From contig WBMQ01000002.1 in NCBI GenBank assembly GCA_016630905.1, positions 868,001 through 932,000 of the forward strand: DNA of 64,000 nucleotides, written 5' to 3'. The translations under genes and the position numbers were made by a program. Below, one piece after another: positions 1-13,206 of the stretch. Under the pieces are notes generated by a model. The model saw only the letters and a program-made list of their open reading frames with translations. It did no database searches and had not been told where the DNA came from. Origin of the DNA: Capillidium heterosporum (lineage: Eukaryota; Entomophthoromycota; Entomophthoromycetes; Entomophthorales; Capillidiaceae). Position 1 is the first letter of the stretch. Every line of letters begins with the position of its first letter.

Positions 1-297
1 TTGAATGTTCTCAACCCCATTGCTTTTATCCTCAATAGACTTTAAACGTAAATTAGCTGTAGCCTTTATAACAAACTTACTTGTTTTCTAATATCTTGCA
101 ATAGTAAGCGAAATTCGGGGTTGTTGTATTCATTATCCAAGTAACTTTGTAAATTGTCTAAGACGTAGGGAAATAAAACATCTTTTACAAAAGCTAAAGG
201 AGTTGTAGTTCCTTCAATGTCGGTTACTATTACTTTGATGTCTAAATACAGTTGCTAAGTTAATGGGTCTATATATATATAAGTTACTTGAAGCCAT
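1..297 (-). CDS. UTR4: Enolase-phosphatase E1 (methionine salvage), 5' part
   Basis: N-terminal part of the bifunctional enolase-phosphatase of the methionine salvage pathway, a HAD-superfamily enzyme. Read on the minus strand: exon 1 (288-297) encodes only MAS plus one base, exon 2 (81-241), exon 3 (1-39, leaving the window). Introns are 242-287 and 40-80. The translation begins M-A-S-N-I-K-V-I-V-T-D-I-E-G-T-T-T-P; DIEGTTTP is the family's first HAD motif and carries the nucleophilic Asp. It continues with LAFVKDVLFPYVLDNL, also family-typical. The remaining roughly 150+ residues lie beyond base 1. It is divergent from the Oca4-like gene, with only 125 bp between the two ATGs. Start choice rests on phase: only the ATG at 297 joins the HAD motif in frame across the first intron. 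Confidence 0.9.
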
Positions 298-422
298 CTG
301 GAAGTTTCGAAAACAAAAGCAGCCACTTCACCTTGATTTTCAACTCGAATAGTCTTATTCGCCACCAACTTCCTTATTACGTAGTGGTTTAGTTTTTCAA
401 GAGATTCATTTGTTTAGGAAAA
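298..422. promoter_or_regulatory. Shared divergent promoter, UTR4 / Oca4-like
   Basis: These 125 bp separate the ATG of the minus-strand enolase-phosphatase from the ATG of the plus-strand phosphatase, so they must hold both 5' UTRs and both core promoters. No specific binding motif is recognised. Bidirectional activity is inferred from geometry only. Confidence 0.5.
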
Positions 423-1062
423 ATGATGCTCAAAGAAGCGCCCGAGACTTTTGGAATTGTAGAGGAGGGTGTATACCGAAGCGAAAACATCAAGTCAGAG
501 CACCTAAACTTTATCAAGAACCTGAAGTTGAAGACATGGTTAATAGTATCGACAGAAGGCATATCCAAGAATCACAAAGTTATATCGCAATTTATAAAGG
601 ATGAAAATATCCAACTCGTAAATTTATTTTTGGTTATTTTTATAGACTTTTATTAGGTTCATTTGGGTTCACGCATCGGCGACTATACCGACTACTTTTT
701 AGACAACTTTAGTTGGAAGCCTCTAAGTGAGGAGTTAGTTATAGATGGATTGCAGTACATTTTAAACCCCAATAACTACCCGCTGCTGATAACTTGTTCA
801 ACTGGGCTTCATGAAACTTCAGCATTGGTAGGATGTTTACGCAAGTTACAGCTTTGGAATTTTAACTCTATTGTCGTTGAGGTAAATTGATAAATTGATA
901 TATATTTAATTGAAGTAACAGTATAGAGGATATGCCAAATCGAAAGCGAAACCGGGTATCGAGCAGTTTATAGAACTTTTCGATTGCGATCTTTACAACC
1001 TTCCAGACAACTTGCCCGAATGGTTTAGATACCACTTGGAACTTTTGGTAGCAACTTTGTAG
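423..1062 (+). CDS. Oca/Siw14-family dual-specificity phosphatase, probable pseudophosphatase (Oca4-like)
   Basis: Three exons (423-617, 657-881, 922-1062; introns 39 and 40 bp) give 186 aa. Family landmarks: P-E-T-F-G-I-V-E-E-G-V-Y-R-S near the N-terminus, VHLGSRIG after intron 1, then CSTGLHETSALVGCLRKLQ and, across intron 2, EYRGYAKSKAKPGIEQFIELFD, the classic C-terminal signature of the Siw14/Oca proteins. The phosphatase loop CSTGLHET keeps Cys, but the position of the catalytic Arg in C-x5-R is Glu, and the residue before Cys is Thr rather than His. Known Oca proteins work in oxidant-induced cell-cycle arrest and inositol pyrophosphate control; Oca4 is a degenerate member. I infer a scaffold or pseudophosphatase role. 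A second in-frame ATG lies at 426. Confidence 0.85.
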
Positions 1063-1654
1063 TAATTTATCATAACGTTCAATTTTTAGGAAGAAGAAGA
1101 AAAGGAAGATAAGCTGAAAGCCACATAAATTTAGCCTATGTACAGATAACCATGTCGATATTTTCATACTGTTTTCATTGATACATTTTTTAGAAACTAT
1201 TTCCAACTTATTAGTCTATTATATTTTGAAATTTTCACTAGTAACATTAAAAGCCACTATACGCACTAGGTAAATAGAAAGAATAAGTTCCTGATATTGG
1301 AACTGCGCTGTTTATGAATAAGAATGCTATATATCTACATATGGATATTGAGTTTATTAGGCTCTATCTTACAGCTTTGTTTTAATTGAAATTTTTGCAT
1401 ATGAAGTCGAAACTTATAAAGAACATGTTGAAAAATAAACTAATATTTGCAATTAGGTAGAAATTATATCGGTAATGTAATTTATATATACTAATTACAT
1501 GTCAGTATAGTAACGGCTTAATAAGCTAAATAATAGCTTTTCAGCCTTCTACCATCATCATCATCATACAATACTAGTTTATAATTGCTAAAAGCTAATG
1601 TCCCAATAGTACTAAGTAATATATACTAATTTTTGAGGAAATGGTATAAAATTG
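1063..1654. other. Intergenic, no gene seen
   Basis: AT-rich spacer between the Oca4-like gene and the tRNA. It contains a short (CAT/ATC)n microsatellite around 1553-1567. The minus-strand open frame at 868-1206 overlaps the last exon of the phosphatase and has no recognisable protein features. Confidence 0.5.
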
Positions 1655-1736
1655 GGCACCTTGGCGGAGTGGTTAACGCGGAGCCCTGCTAAGGCTTTTC
1701 CCTTTGGGAGCGCAGGTTCGAATCCTGTGGGTGTCG
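1655..1736 (+). tRNA. tRNA-Ser (anticodon GCT)
   Basis: An 82-nt class II tRNA. The acceptor stem GGCACCT pairs with GGGTGTC, including two G-T wobbles, and the discriminator base is G. The D arm contains GCGGAGTGGTTAACGC. The anticodon is GCT at 1688-1690 in the loop CTGCTAA, flanked by the GAGCC/GGCTT stem. The long variable arm (TCCC-TTT-GGGA) is typical of serine tRNAs, and the T arm contains GGTTCGAATCC (B box). No intron and no encoded CCA. Five T residues follow at 1743-1747. It decodes AGC/AGT serine codons. Confidence 0.96.
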
Positions 1737-2303
1737 TATGTATTTTTACTTTTTGTAGTCTTGATAGATTACGGGTATATATCTTTTGTTTGTAGATATA
1801 AATATATTTTTACTTTATATATATGATACTCCCACTCACTAAGATTGTGTCTGTACTTTAACAATATATTTATCTTTCCTTTATATAGCTTTTTACTATA
1901 TATTAAGTAAAATTCTGCTAGTATATTTATGTTACTTAATACTTTGCTCTATGAGTTTATAAGTGTACTTTGACTTGAACTCACTCCATAAAATACGATC
2001 TTATAAATAAAATTCCATGTATTCCTAAGCTACTTATCTAAAATGATCTACTATCCTACGATATATTAACTAGACTTTTATTCATCAGTATATATTCTTA
2101 ATCGGATATATTGTGCATTTCTTATAGGTATCCGTTGTTAGTTGAGGCTAGTCTGATAGTATGCTTTCAATCCAAAATTTCCTTTTATTAAAACTTAAAC
2201 TTGGTAAACTTTCAAAATATTCTTTATTGAACCAATTAGCGAAACTTTATAACCAAACCCAAAACTTTTGTATATTCCACATCTCTCAACAACAGCTTAG
2301 CAA
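1737..2303. other. Intergenic, RVB1 upstream region
   Basis: AT-rich spacer between the tRNA and RVB1. Apart from the Pol III T-run nothing is recognised. The 40 bases before the RVB1 ATG are A/C-rich, as in many fungal 5' leaders. Confidence 0.5.
1743..1747 (+). terminator. RNA polymerase III T-run terminator
   Basis: Run of five T residues six bases after the tRNA-Ser discriminator base, the usual Pol III stop signal. Confidence 0.7.
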
Positions 2304-3840
<1,537 letters not shown>

Positions 3841-4425
3841 AGGTATACTTTAAATTAAAAGCAACGTTGTCTATATTCATTTGCCGATTATGGTATATAG
3901 AATGTATATGAATAACTTTACTTTTATTTTGGATATTTGTAGAAACTATAGGCGCTTGAAATTCGCAAAGTAGCATCATTATTACTGGAACAGAAAATCA
4001 AATATATTGCACATATCATTTGGTTTAATTTTACAGTGCCGTACAGTTCATTTTTAGAAAACTAGCACAGCTCGTAAGTAAACATATTAACTGCTATACG
4101 ATGATAGATAATGCTAGAGAAGACCTATTGGACAGTATTAATATTTAACTCTGCTCAGCATGTATAGTCAAATATAAAACTATAGTAGTTAATCTTCAAA
4201 CTAAGATATATAATAATACAACTATCTTTATATTTGATGGACAAAGCATAATGAAATGTATTTTATATTCAGAATCTCGTTTAGTATTAATCACTTGATC
4301 CTATATTAAAGCTGTAGAAAGCAGTGTTGCTGAACAGCTACTTCGAAACTGTAATAAATAATTTCCTCTTTCCTACCAAAACTCCCTATATAAAGACAAC
4401 ACCGAACGAAGCTTAAGCAACAGAG
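3841..4425. other. Intergenic between convergent RVB1 and SLD5
   Basis: AT-rich 3' flank shared by two convergent genes. No coding or RNA feature seen. Confidence 0.5.
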
Positions 4426-5373
4426 CTAGAGTAGTTCAACGAGGTTACGGGTGAGGAGTGGTTGAACGGCACAGAACGACATGAAAAAGATACTCCCTGG
4501 TTTCAATTCAACTTCGGTGCTAAAATGGATTAACTAAAGTCAATTAAGTATAAAGATTACTCTTTATCAACCTTCAGACGGGGGATGTAGTCCTTCGTTC
4601 TAAAAAACACACCATCTAGCAGGTCGGGCTGAGGCACTAAAATAATAAGTAAAAGGATATGCTAACTTTGTTACTCATATTCTCGCTGGAATCGGGTTTG
4701 TTTTTAGTTTCGGGGAAACCTCCTAGAGCTACTTCGTTAAAGTACGATGTCACTAACCTGTAGTATCTAAATTAAATTAGAAGGTAGTTGTAGAGATTTA
4801 GTACTGTTGTAGATATAGTAATTCGTGCTCGGCAAAGTATTCTCCGAAGCTATCTAAATTATTGAAGAGGTACAACGAATGTTTCTCAATCTACAATATG
4901 AGTAATAGATACAACAACCAATTACTTTATTCATCCTGGCTCTTATGTAAGATCTAACCAAAAACTTCAGTCTCTCGTTCTCGTTCTCATGTATAGCTAT
5001 CTTGAGTGGTATCTGTGATTTATGTTGTTCGGCTTTAAGGACTTCAATAGTCCGTTCCTACACTACTATCAAAATTTTTGACTTGGAAATAAGTTACCTG
5101 TTCCACGATAAACTCACATAAAGAATTTACAGCTGAAGATTCGTAAAAAAGTAGGTCGGGGCTGAAACGTTCGTTGACCCAAGCTGTCTTCAACACTTGA
5201 AAATCCATGGACTCTAAATTTACATTCTGAAAGCCATTTAATAGGTCGGTTGCACTGTCGTCCCCATCAGTTGTGCTTATCTGTGTTTCATCTTCACCAT
5301 CATCATAGAAGGAGTTTGGATTGTCGTTTTCGTAGTAATCGAAATTATTTATAGATTGGTTCTCAAAGTTCAT
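4426..5373 (-). CDS. SLD5: GINS complex subunit Sld5
   Basis: Six exons on the minus strand (5098-5373, 4926-5057, 4805-4890, 4667-4766, 4561-4628, 4426-4519; introns 35-41 bp) splice in phase to 251 aa. Sld5 is one of four GINS subunits; GINS joins Cdc45 and Mcm2-7 as the replicative CMG helicase. Seen: an acidic, low-complexity N-terminus, then DFQVLKTAWVNERFSPDLL, the hallmark of the Sld5 A-domain, then IHENENERLKFLVRSYIRAR and IEKHSLYLF. The C-terminal B-domain has DLLDGVFFRTK and ELKPGSIFFM ending VELL. Only the first exon stands out as a long frame; the rest is fragmented by short introns, and the model rests on phase and family order. Low intron size and clean phases argue that it is functional. 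Confidence 0.88.
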
Positions 5374-6348
5374 AGTTGGTAGGACGGTTGGTTTAGGATT
5401 TGAGCATTGAAGCGACTTTTTGTTACATACTTTTTGTTTGGCTTTGAATAGGCAAATTTGTTGTGGTCTGATTAAATTTCATGACCAATGGTTGCAAAAA
5501 CTTCTTTGTACATCTTTGGATAAAGGTTTCAAAATGATTGGTGCAAAATAGGTGACATGATTGAATAAATCTGAAAAATAGCCAATGAAGTACTATTCGG
5601 CAAATAGTCTTTCTCATTTGGCCAATTATAATTCGTAAAAGTTTTCCAGGCCGTAAATTTGACGACTCCTGGCTAAAGTAGGAGAGGGCTTTATTATATA
5701 ACTGGCAAGATAGTAGATTGGAGTGAAGCTACTACTCAAATAGATAAGAGGTATTTTGTTGCAAGCTATAGTAATAGTATTAGAATAGATTTTAAAAATA
5801 GATGGCTATGGATTATAGATAATAAAGTAGAAATCCCACATATCAAAAATATGATATCAATATCATATATAAATAAAGTTATTTCGCATTATTTATATTA
5901 TCCCCATACTTGGAAATTTTATAGAATATAAATAAGATAGTTAATGAACAGTGGATATATTTTCAGAACTATACCCTCAAAATGTAGCTTAAGAAAATAT
6001 AATTAATTGATAAAGAGAATGTGCCTACATCATTAAACCTTTCAAATATTATTAAAAGGCAGTCCTATAAACCTTTATTGTAACGATTTTGTTACCAAAA
6101 GATAAAGTTTTAATAGCTTCAAAAGACATAAATGTACTGGCATCTCTGCTTTCAAATTGAATTTAAGAGAACATCAGCTGGTAAGTGTCATCGAAAACTA
6201 AAAGCTCCACCAACTATATATATGCAATGTATACGGTGAATCAAAGTATAAAAGGACTGGAGAGAAGGATGTACCAAAAATTAATTAAAAATTCGTGCAG
6301 TATCAAAAAAAGACAGAGACACGAAGCGAGGCTATGCGACTTAAGGTA
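5374..6348. other. Intergenic, no supported gene
   Basis: Upstream of SLD5 and downstream of the ERT1-like gene. An inverted repeat ATATGATAT-CA-ATATCATAT lies at 5849-5868. A 64-codon minus frame at 5423-5617 shows no family signature and is not called. Confidence 0.45.
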
Positions 6349-7961
6349 TCAAGATAGGATCGGTAGGAACTACATATAAGAAAGTTAGCAATCAAAACTT
6401 TTGAAAACATTACATTTCCAACGATCATAAGTGGTGCATCAAATATATCCCGCTTGATGGTGAAGCACATGGTACAGGGTACGAGGCGTTGGTTGCCGGT
6501 AGTGGAATCAGGAGCGGCCAATATGTTGCAGGTCGTCATGACCGATAACTCTGAGTTGTCAAAGGCGTGTACGGCATATTTTTCCCAGTAATTTACAGTT
6601 GAACCGTCGTCCATCAGCTAATTAAAGTTAGTAGTAAATTTAATCTTACTACCTCATAGATGTAGACGGGGTGGTTGGGACGAATGAGGTCATTGGTTGC
6701 CCAGGCTGTAAGTATGGAGAACTCTTTACCGACCATGACGATCTCACCAGTACGTCGCCACACCACAGTAGGGGTACCACTAAGTCCAATCAATTTTTCA
6801 AACTCCTATAAATGTCAGTTACAACATATATATAAATGATACCAGTAGTGTACGTTGGAAGCATTTTTCGACAAAAGTCAGATCCTCTTCAGTTAGGTTC
6901 ATGATTAGGGCGATGAAGCTGGGTCGGAACGACGAGATGGCTTTACAGATTCGTAACACGTTTTCTTTGCTCATGCTATCCTTATTAATTAGAATTCTAA
7001 AATAGAATGTACCGTTCTTGGATGTACTTGAGCAGATAATGGTACCCGGTTATGTAAGAGTAGGCTCCCTTAACCTTGGAGTAGACGGCCTTGACCCGAC
7101 TCTTGTCGTTGTTCAGGCTAATGTCGTTAGACTCGGTCGAACCAAAAGGTGGTAATCGTTGTCGCTGCGTCCCGTTACTCGAGTTGTTCGCAGTAAGGTT
7201 TGGTTTCAATAGACTGGAATTAGATAGGTCGGGAAGAGTAGCTGGGGCAGGACCATCAAAAGGAGTCCAGGTCTCAGCAAGAGGAAACGAAGGAAAGCCC
7301 TGGTAGGCACCGAGGTCCAACAACAGGTTGTTGTTCAACATAGAGCTTAGTACGTCGTACTCTAGACCTGCATTCTGAGAAAAGAAGCCTAGCTCATCGG
7401 CTGGTGCCATCGAATTGAAGTAGGGCTGGGACATAGGGTTGGACATCATGACTTGGAGGTTAGTTTATAATGGAAATAAAGGTACCTAATGGAAAGGATG
7501 GAGTTGGGTTGGGGTTGGGTAAGATGGATTGGAACATCGAGTTGAAATTTAAATCGCTGACTGCTGGAACTTCGGGTTGGGGTGGCTTGTTTTCGAGGAC
7601 AGGTTGCCCGTTGGGCTTGGGAGATTCTAACAAGTACTTGGCCTTCTTACGCACCCCATCTTGACAGGAAGCTCCGATGTTACGTCGTATACATCGGTTA
7701 CAAGGTCGCTCTTAAAAACATTAATTTTATTAACATATGGGTATTGTTACCATCTCCACATGTCATGTGGGCTTTCTGGCAGTTACCACATGCGCGCTGC
7801 GCCTTCTTCCGCCTAGGTTTCTTCAAGTTGTTCTTGTTGTTGTTCCTTTGAGCTTCGTTGGTTGGGTTGCCTTCGGTACTCGTTTCGACGGAAGGTGCAG
7901 GAGCTGGGGCTATTTCTACCAACCCTTCCGCCTTCGTAGTCGTATCGGGGTTACTTTCCAT
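6349..7961 (-). CDS. Zn(II)2Cys6 / PAS transcription factor, ERT1-AcuK family
   Basis: Seven exons on the minus strand (7751-7961, 7486-7710, 7013-7451, 6843-6975, 6653-6805, 6414-6617, 6349-6369) give 461 aa. The zinc cluster spans intron 1: [12 protein letters not shown], then [14 protein letters not shown], followed by [10 protein letters not shown], which is diagnostic of the ERT1/AcuK/AcuM/Rds2 family that activates gluconeogenic and non-fermentative carbon genes. The middle is Pro/Asn-rich, with NPMSQPYFN and [13 protein letters not shown]-like C-terminal domain shows [55 protein letters not shown], and ends [24 protein letters not shown]. These are the family blocks in the usual order. 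Intron 3 uses a downstream AG (CTATC on the plus strand) chosen by phase. Target genes cannot be inferred from the sequence. Confidence 0.9.
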
Positions 7962-8196
7962 TATATGCTGTTCAATTGTTCTTTTCTTTGAGTTTAAAAT
8001 TGGAATTTGATTGAATGTTTGTTGGTGTTTGAATTAAAGTCTAATAAAAATTTACGCCAATCACCGATGGGAAAGCTGATGGCAAACTAGGTTGGTATAG
8101 TGACGAAACAGCTTGCTTATGATCAAAAACCAAGTACAAATGATTGTAGTTTATTAGATTGGACGCTTTGTAATCAACAGATATCAGTCAAGGCAG
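7962..8196. promoter_or_regulatory. Divergent promoter, ERT1-like / DCAF11
   Basis: The 235 bp between the ERT1-like ATG (7961, minus) and the DCAF11 ATG (8197, plus). No inverted CGG zinc-cluster site was recognised. Bidirectional promoter use is inferred from gene orientation. Confidence 0.4.
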
Positions 8197-10836
8197 ATGA
8201 GGTAACGAAAATCGAGTATATAGCTGTATTAACATGTACATAATACAGCTCAGAAAGTGGCAGTGAAGGCGAAAATTACGATTCAACTTTAACTTCTTTT
8301 GATGGAAACGCTTATGAAGACATCGAAGATTCTCAAGGTAAGCTACTATCAGCCTCCAACGCTAAAACAAATTACAAACTGAAGATCAAGATAGCAGTGA
8401 TGAGCAAATTAATAGTGATGGAGGACGTCCTTTTTATTCAGCTGATTCCGACTATCAAAGTGAAGTAGACGATTTTGTTGATAATGAGCAGGACGATGAT
8501 TTAGAAAATGAAGTGGATGACTTTGACGGCTTCTATAATGGTGGAGTACACGACAACCAGTAAGTTTAGTTTTTAATTTAGTTTGTGAAGTTTCAAAAGG
8601 TTGCTCCTGGAGGCTATTATAGCAGGGAACCACCGGATCGTCAGCTTCACAACACCCGGCACCTTCCCACCCCAAGTCCAGTTGAGTTTTGCAAGTAAGA
8701 GTATACGATGACGCTAAACTAAACTTAAAAAGCTGACCAGGATGAGGATGACCAATCCAGTGACGGCCAACAGGAAAATACTAGATCCAGCCGAAACCTT
8801 GATTATATGGATGGGGCAGGCATGAGTTTAACCCGGCTGTTGGAGAGGGTAATTAGAGCCCAACCATTCCAAAGTCGTTTCAATTCTAATCTACGTGAGA
8901 GCCGAGCTCAGAACATCAACTTAGCCAACCAGTTCAAGCAATTGCTTAAGGATCAACGAGTGGTAGCTAAGCGGTTGGTGGACGACGGAGAGGGCCAGTT
9001 TGGTATAGCTGAGAGCCTCTACCGCACTGGAGCAACCAGATTGAATGAGGTGGATTGTCTACCCTACCGTATTATGCAACGCCAAGCCCTCGGTTCCCAC
9101 CGGATCCCTAAGTTAGCACTGACCAAGGTAATTTGAAACTATATTTTTACTGTTCCTAAGTTTCTTGGATTTTAGCAGTTTGTACCCAACTCTGCGGGAA
9201 CTCGGGTAAAGGAGTTTGAATCTTGTGCCTACTCGGGGCAGTTTTCTGACGATGGGTAAGTTTTTAATGAATATATTTTGCTGATTATGGCTAGGCATCT
9301 TTTCTATGCCGCTACCCAAGATTTCAAAGTTCACCTGTATCACACTGACGACTGCAATGAACCTTTAAAGGAGTTCAAGACAGTGGAAGCCTCCCTAGGT
9401 ATTTAGTTTATTACTACAAGTAAGTACTAAATATTTAAAACAATATACTAGGTCGATGGACTTTGACAGGTATATATTTTTAAAATATTCAAGTTATAAT
9501 TGGATAGACGCTACCTTGAGCTCCAACAACCAGTGGCTGGCCTATAGTTCGATCACCAACACCGTGTTCCTGACTCGAACTGATACTGATGACTCGGACC
9601 AAAGGCAGCTTACCTTTCCCGAGATGTCTCGCCCTTATGGAGTAATAGCTAGTTATAATTATCAATTAATTTTTTTTAGATCTGGTCCTTAAGGTTCTCC
9701 AACGACGGACGTGAGGTCATAGCTGGTACATCCAACAACAGCCTTATGAGTATAAGCTATATATAAATTTAAACTAATTTTCTAAAGTAATGGACGTGGA
9801 GTCCAATACGTGCGTCTTCAACCAACGGGGTCACATGGATGAAGTCAACTCGGTGAGTTTCGCTGATGCATCCTCCCACGTGCTGTTCAGTGGGTCCGAC
9901 GACAAGACCATCCGCATCTGGTAAGTATGATACTCAATTTTAGACTGATTATTGTAGGGATCGTAGGGCGCTTTTACCTCAGGGTAGTCCCGAGTTAGGC
10001 TGTGCCCCAGCTGGGGCCTTTATCGGCCACACCGAAGGTATCACCTACCTCAGCCCTAAAGGAGACGGAAGGTACTGCCTATCTAATGGTAAGGATCAGA
10101 CCATGAAGCTATGGGATATCAGGTGACTTTGAATTTTATTACGAGTTTACTTAATATGATTAGACGTATGGTCGCAGCCAGCTCGGAAGATGCTACAGCA
10201 CGGACCGACTTTATGAACGATTACTTTGATTATCGGTAACAGCTTCGATAGTTTTCGACACATACTAACTTGCTATATAGGAGGCATCGTTACCATCACC
10301 CGGTACCCATCACCCACGCCAACGACAGTTCGGTGATGACCTACTACGGACACCAAGTGCTGCGCACCCTCATCCGCTGCCACTTCTCTCCCACATCTAG
10401 TACCGGTCAACGGTACCTTTTTTAGCAATTTAAAGTAACTTACATTATATTTTATTTCAGCTACGTCTATACCGGTTCCTCAGATGGTTCGGTCTACATC
10501 TACCAGCTGGACGGTAAGTTGATCCGCATTCTACATCCCAGCACAGCCCGCCTGCATCCCGACGACGGATTTACTACTAGGTACTCCAGTCAGGACCGCA
10601 AAAAGCTGAAGTTCATCGACAAACTCTACGACACGTCTCACGACGACAGCTCTGATACCGACCAGCCTCACATTTCCATGTCGGACTCGGTCCAGTCCGG
10701 CGTCACTCGAGATGTAGCCTGGCACCCGACCCAACCTTATTTGTTGGCTACTGGTTGGGATGAGTACCGTGGTTCGGGATACATCGTTAGACATTCCTAC
10801 ACTACCAACGCTAAAGAGGAGTCGATCGAATTGTAA
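8197..10836 (+). CDS. DCAF11: DCAF11/WDR23-type WD40 protein, CUL4-DDB1 substrate receptor
   Basis: Fifteen exons (8197-8201, 8249-8337, 8385-8559, 8600-8694, 8733-9127, 9176-9255, 9295-9398, 9452-9469, 9508-9641, 9680-9749, 9788-9920, 9958-10122, 10164-10235, 10281-10412, 10461-10836), every junction in phase, give 680 aa. The N-terminus is acidic and Ser-rich. A short LLLEAIIAGNHRIVSF helix matches the DCAF11 DDB1-facing segment, and LPYRIMQRQALGSHRIPK precedes the propeller. Conserved propeller blocks include EVIAGTSNNSLM, HMDEVNSVSFAD, SGSDDKTIRIWDRR, GHTEGITYLSPKGDGRYCLS, KDQTMKLWDIRRM, SVMTYYGHQVLRTLIRC and TRDVAWHPTQPYLLATGWDE. In animals DCAF11/WDR23 delivers substrates such as Nrf2/SKN-1 to CRL4. 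Exon 8 is an 18-nt microexon. The start at 8197 is the only ATG that splices in frame into exon 2; a WDxR-like box occurs at WDIR. An open antisense frame over exon 15 is a shadow. Confidence 0.92.
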
Positions 10837-11392
10837 GGTACTAATCAAGTTAAAAGGTGAGTGTAAAGCCGTTGAGTTGGTTGAACAGCTTTTATTTCTG
10901 GGGTTTAGTAGATCAATTTATTACTTTAGTAAATGTAGTTAAGGATTTGTACTTACTGTTGTATGAGTTGTTGATTACTGACTTATGTATATATTTTTTA
11001 GTTTTGAAGGTTGTGGTTTTTGATATGGATTTACAAAATTGTTTAAGTTTCGATTTTCGAAGTTAGGAGTGGGATATCAAAGCTATATATTTTTATTGTA
11101 TTAGAAGTGCTTGGAAATTATAAAGTTATAGGAATCGAAGTTTCCGTAATGAACGCTCAAAAAGTTGAATTACTTTCAGTTCAAAAGTTAGATGATTCAT
11201 GCCATCGTCTTTACTATCAAAGATATAAATGCATCCCTATCACTTTTTTGTATAGGTATTTACAGTTTTTAATCTCTAGAAAATTGAATCAAAATTATAT
11301 GCATATGCTCTAGAAATACATTTCACAGGGTAAATATATTTTTATTAACACAATATAACACTAACCTTCCAACTCCAACTTTACATTGAAAA
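10837..11392. other. Intergenic, no supported gene
   Basis: Spacer between DCAF11 and the 3' end of TBC copy 1. Three overlapping short plus frames (10760-10942, 10857-11066, 11107-11313) are Leu/Tyr-rich AT-driven frames with no domain or conservation that I can see. Confidence 0.45.
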
Positions 11393-12227
11393 CTAATAGC
11401 CATGATTCAACTTGTGAGTATTCCTTAAGAAAGTTCTAGTAGCGTCCAACGACTTTACCAACCTATGTCGGAACGATAAATTGTTCGTCATAGTTGTATT
11501 GTTGACCTTGGTAGGTGGTGGGAAGTTGCAGTTCAAATTGGTACTATTGATCCGATTCAAATTGATGGTGGAGTGGTTAGTATTAACAATAAGCTTTGGT
11601 TTCATGGAGTTGAATAAATTGAATTTAAAACCGTAGATACTATTGTTGGGTTTCGTACCTTCATAGTTATTGCTGGAATTGTTGGCATCGTTGTTGATGT
11701 TGGGAATCTCTAAATTAAATTTGGGCATGAAGTTCTCAAAGTCTAACGTAGTACCTGGTCTAAAAATATAGTAGCATCAGTACGAAATATTAAATGAAAA
11801 ATACTTACGGTAATGATTCCAAGCTTGTAAGCTAGATCAACAATATCGCTAACTTTGATAGATTTAGGGAAGTTCTGCAGCAGTTGCAAATTCTCGGAGA
11901 AGTTTCCTTGCAGCAGCTTGTCGCGAAGTAGGCATAGCATAGCTACTCCAACCATAGTCATGGTGTTGATGGGGGAAGGGGCGTTGGGTCCTAAGCTGGA
12001 ATTAGGGGATACCATTCTCCGAATTACTATACAACGGTAAGTTGGAGAACAGTCGGTCCCACAAACAGATTGTATTAAATAGGTCAAACTCATGGCTACC
12101 TAGGACGGTGATCCATCGAAAAGCGAAGAAGGTAGGATCCAACCCTTTAGTTAATAGATCTTTATAGAGGTCAGGAGCTACCTGGTTTAACTTTTGCATA
12201 AGCTTGTTCAAGGTAGCTCTAACTCCA

Positions 12228-12467
12228 ACGTTGGGATCACTATCCAACTGTTGGACATACTGATCACGAACTGAGGACATCACCGCTGTAAACAAGAAGA
12301 AGGCGTCGGCCTCGCAGTGGTTACGACCATCCAAAGGATCGTCCAACTTGTCATTAGCAAGGACGTAGTAGATAGGACCTAGCAAGTCGTTCATGCCTTG
12401 GACGTAGCCTACTCCTGGATTCAACTTGGCATAGATGAAAAGGATGCGTTCCATAGCCTCAAAATGC
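12228..12467 (-). repeat. 240-bp block identical to TBC copy 2 (16666-16905)
   Basis: By eye, all 240 bases match copy 2, while sequence immediately outside diverges strongly, for example CCAACG against CCGACG on the left and GCATCTC against GCGTCTC on the right. The block encodes the TBC catalytic core from HFEAMERILFIYAKL through the YVQGM motif to LDSDPNVG. Best read as a gene-conversion tract. Confidence 0.9.
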
Positions 12468-13087
12468 ATCTCTTCGACTTCAACTTCACTTTCGTCGTCA
12501 CTCAAATTTGGGTCTTTGACGTCACCTCGGGTGGCACCTAATTTGAGCTTCAAATTCAAGTTAGAAGGTAGTGGAGAGTCAGTAGCCCAGTTCGGCAACT
12601 CGTTGAAGGGATCGATAGGCAAATTCAAAGCGTCGGCTAAGGTTACAGGTGACATATTGGTGGATCCGGTACCTTGAATGAAGGTAACATCCGATACTGA
12701 ACTTCTATTGCTCTTACTGGAGTTGACGACACCGTCCAGTTTGTTAATGAGGCCTAGATGGGATTTGGATCGATTGTGGGTCCCTAACTTGTTGATCAGA
12801 GGTTTGGGGCTCAATTGATTGAAGATGGCTCTACGGCTGTCGACGCTTACGTCAGCAAAAGGCAGCAGACAGTTGTTCTCCACATCCAGCTGCTCAATAT
12901 TGTCTAAGAAGCAATTGTTGAGGGAGATGGGGGAGCTTAGGGGTGAGCTTACTACCTTTGTCTGGAAGAAGCTATGGTCGCTTAACGTACGTCGTACGTC
13001 GATATCTATCTGTTCCAAAAGCTGACAGTCAAATATCTTGTTCTTATCTTTACACTGATCGTTGTGGATGATGTTGGTCCTATTGTT

Positions 13088-13206
13088 TTGCTTCTCGATG
13101 TCTGATAGTGGAAATTTCAAGTCCAAGTTGGAGCATATGTCTGTTACGAACTGGTAGTATAATTTACGTTTGGCTTTGAGTTGGCTCAACCACAGCCTTT
13201 TGTCGG
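13088..13206 (-). repeat. 119-bp near-identical block shared with 17532-17650
   Basis: One mismatch in 119 bp by eye, encoding RLWLSQLKAKRKLYYQFVTD and the following residues. Flanks fall to much lower identity. Probably a second conversion tract or strong constraint. Confidence 0.8.

Noticed and set aside
5423..5617. 64-codon minus frame upstream of SLD5
   Set aside because: Phe/Cys-rich, no domain or signal pattern, and length expected by chance in AT-rich DNA.
10531..10848. 105-codon minus-strand open frame
   Set aside because: Antisense to the last DCAF11 exon, which has strong family matches; the antisense translation has no features.
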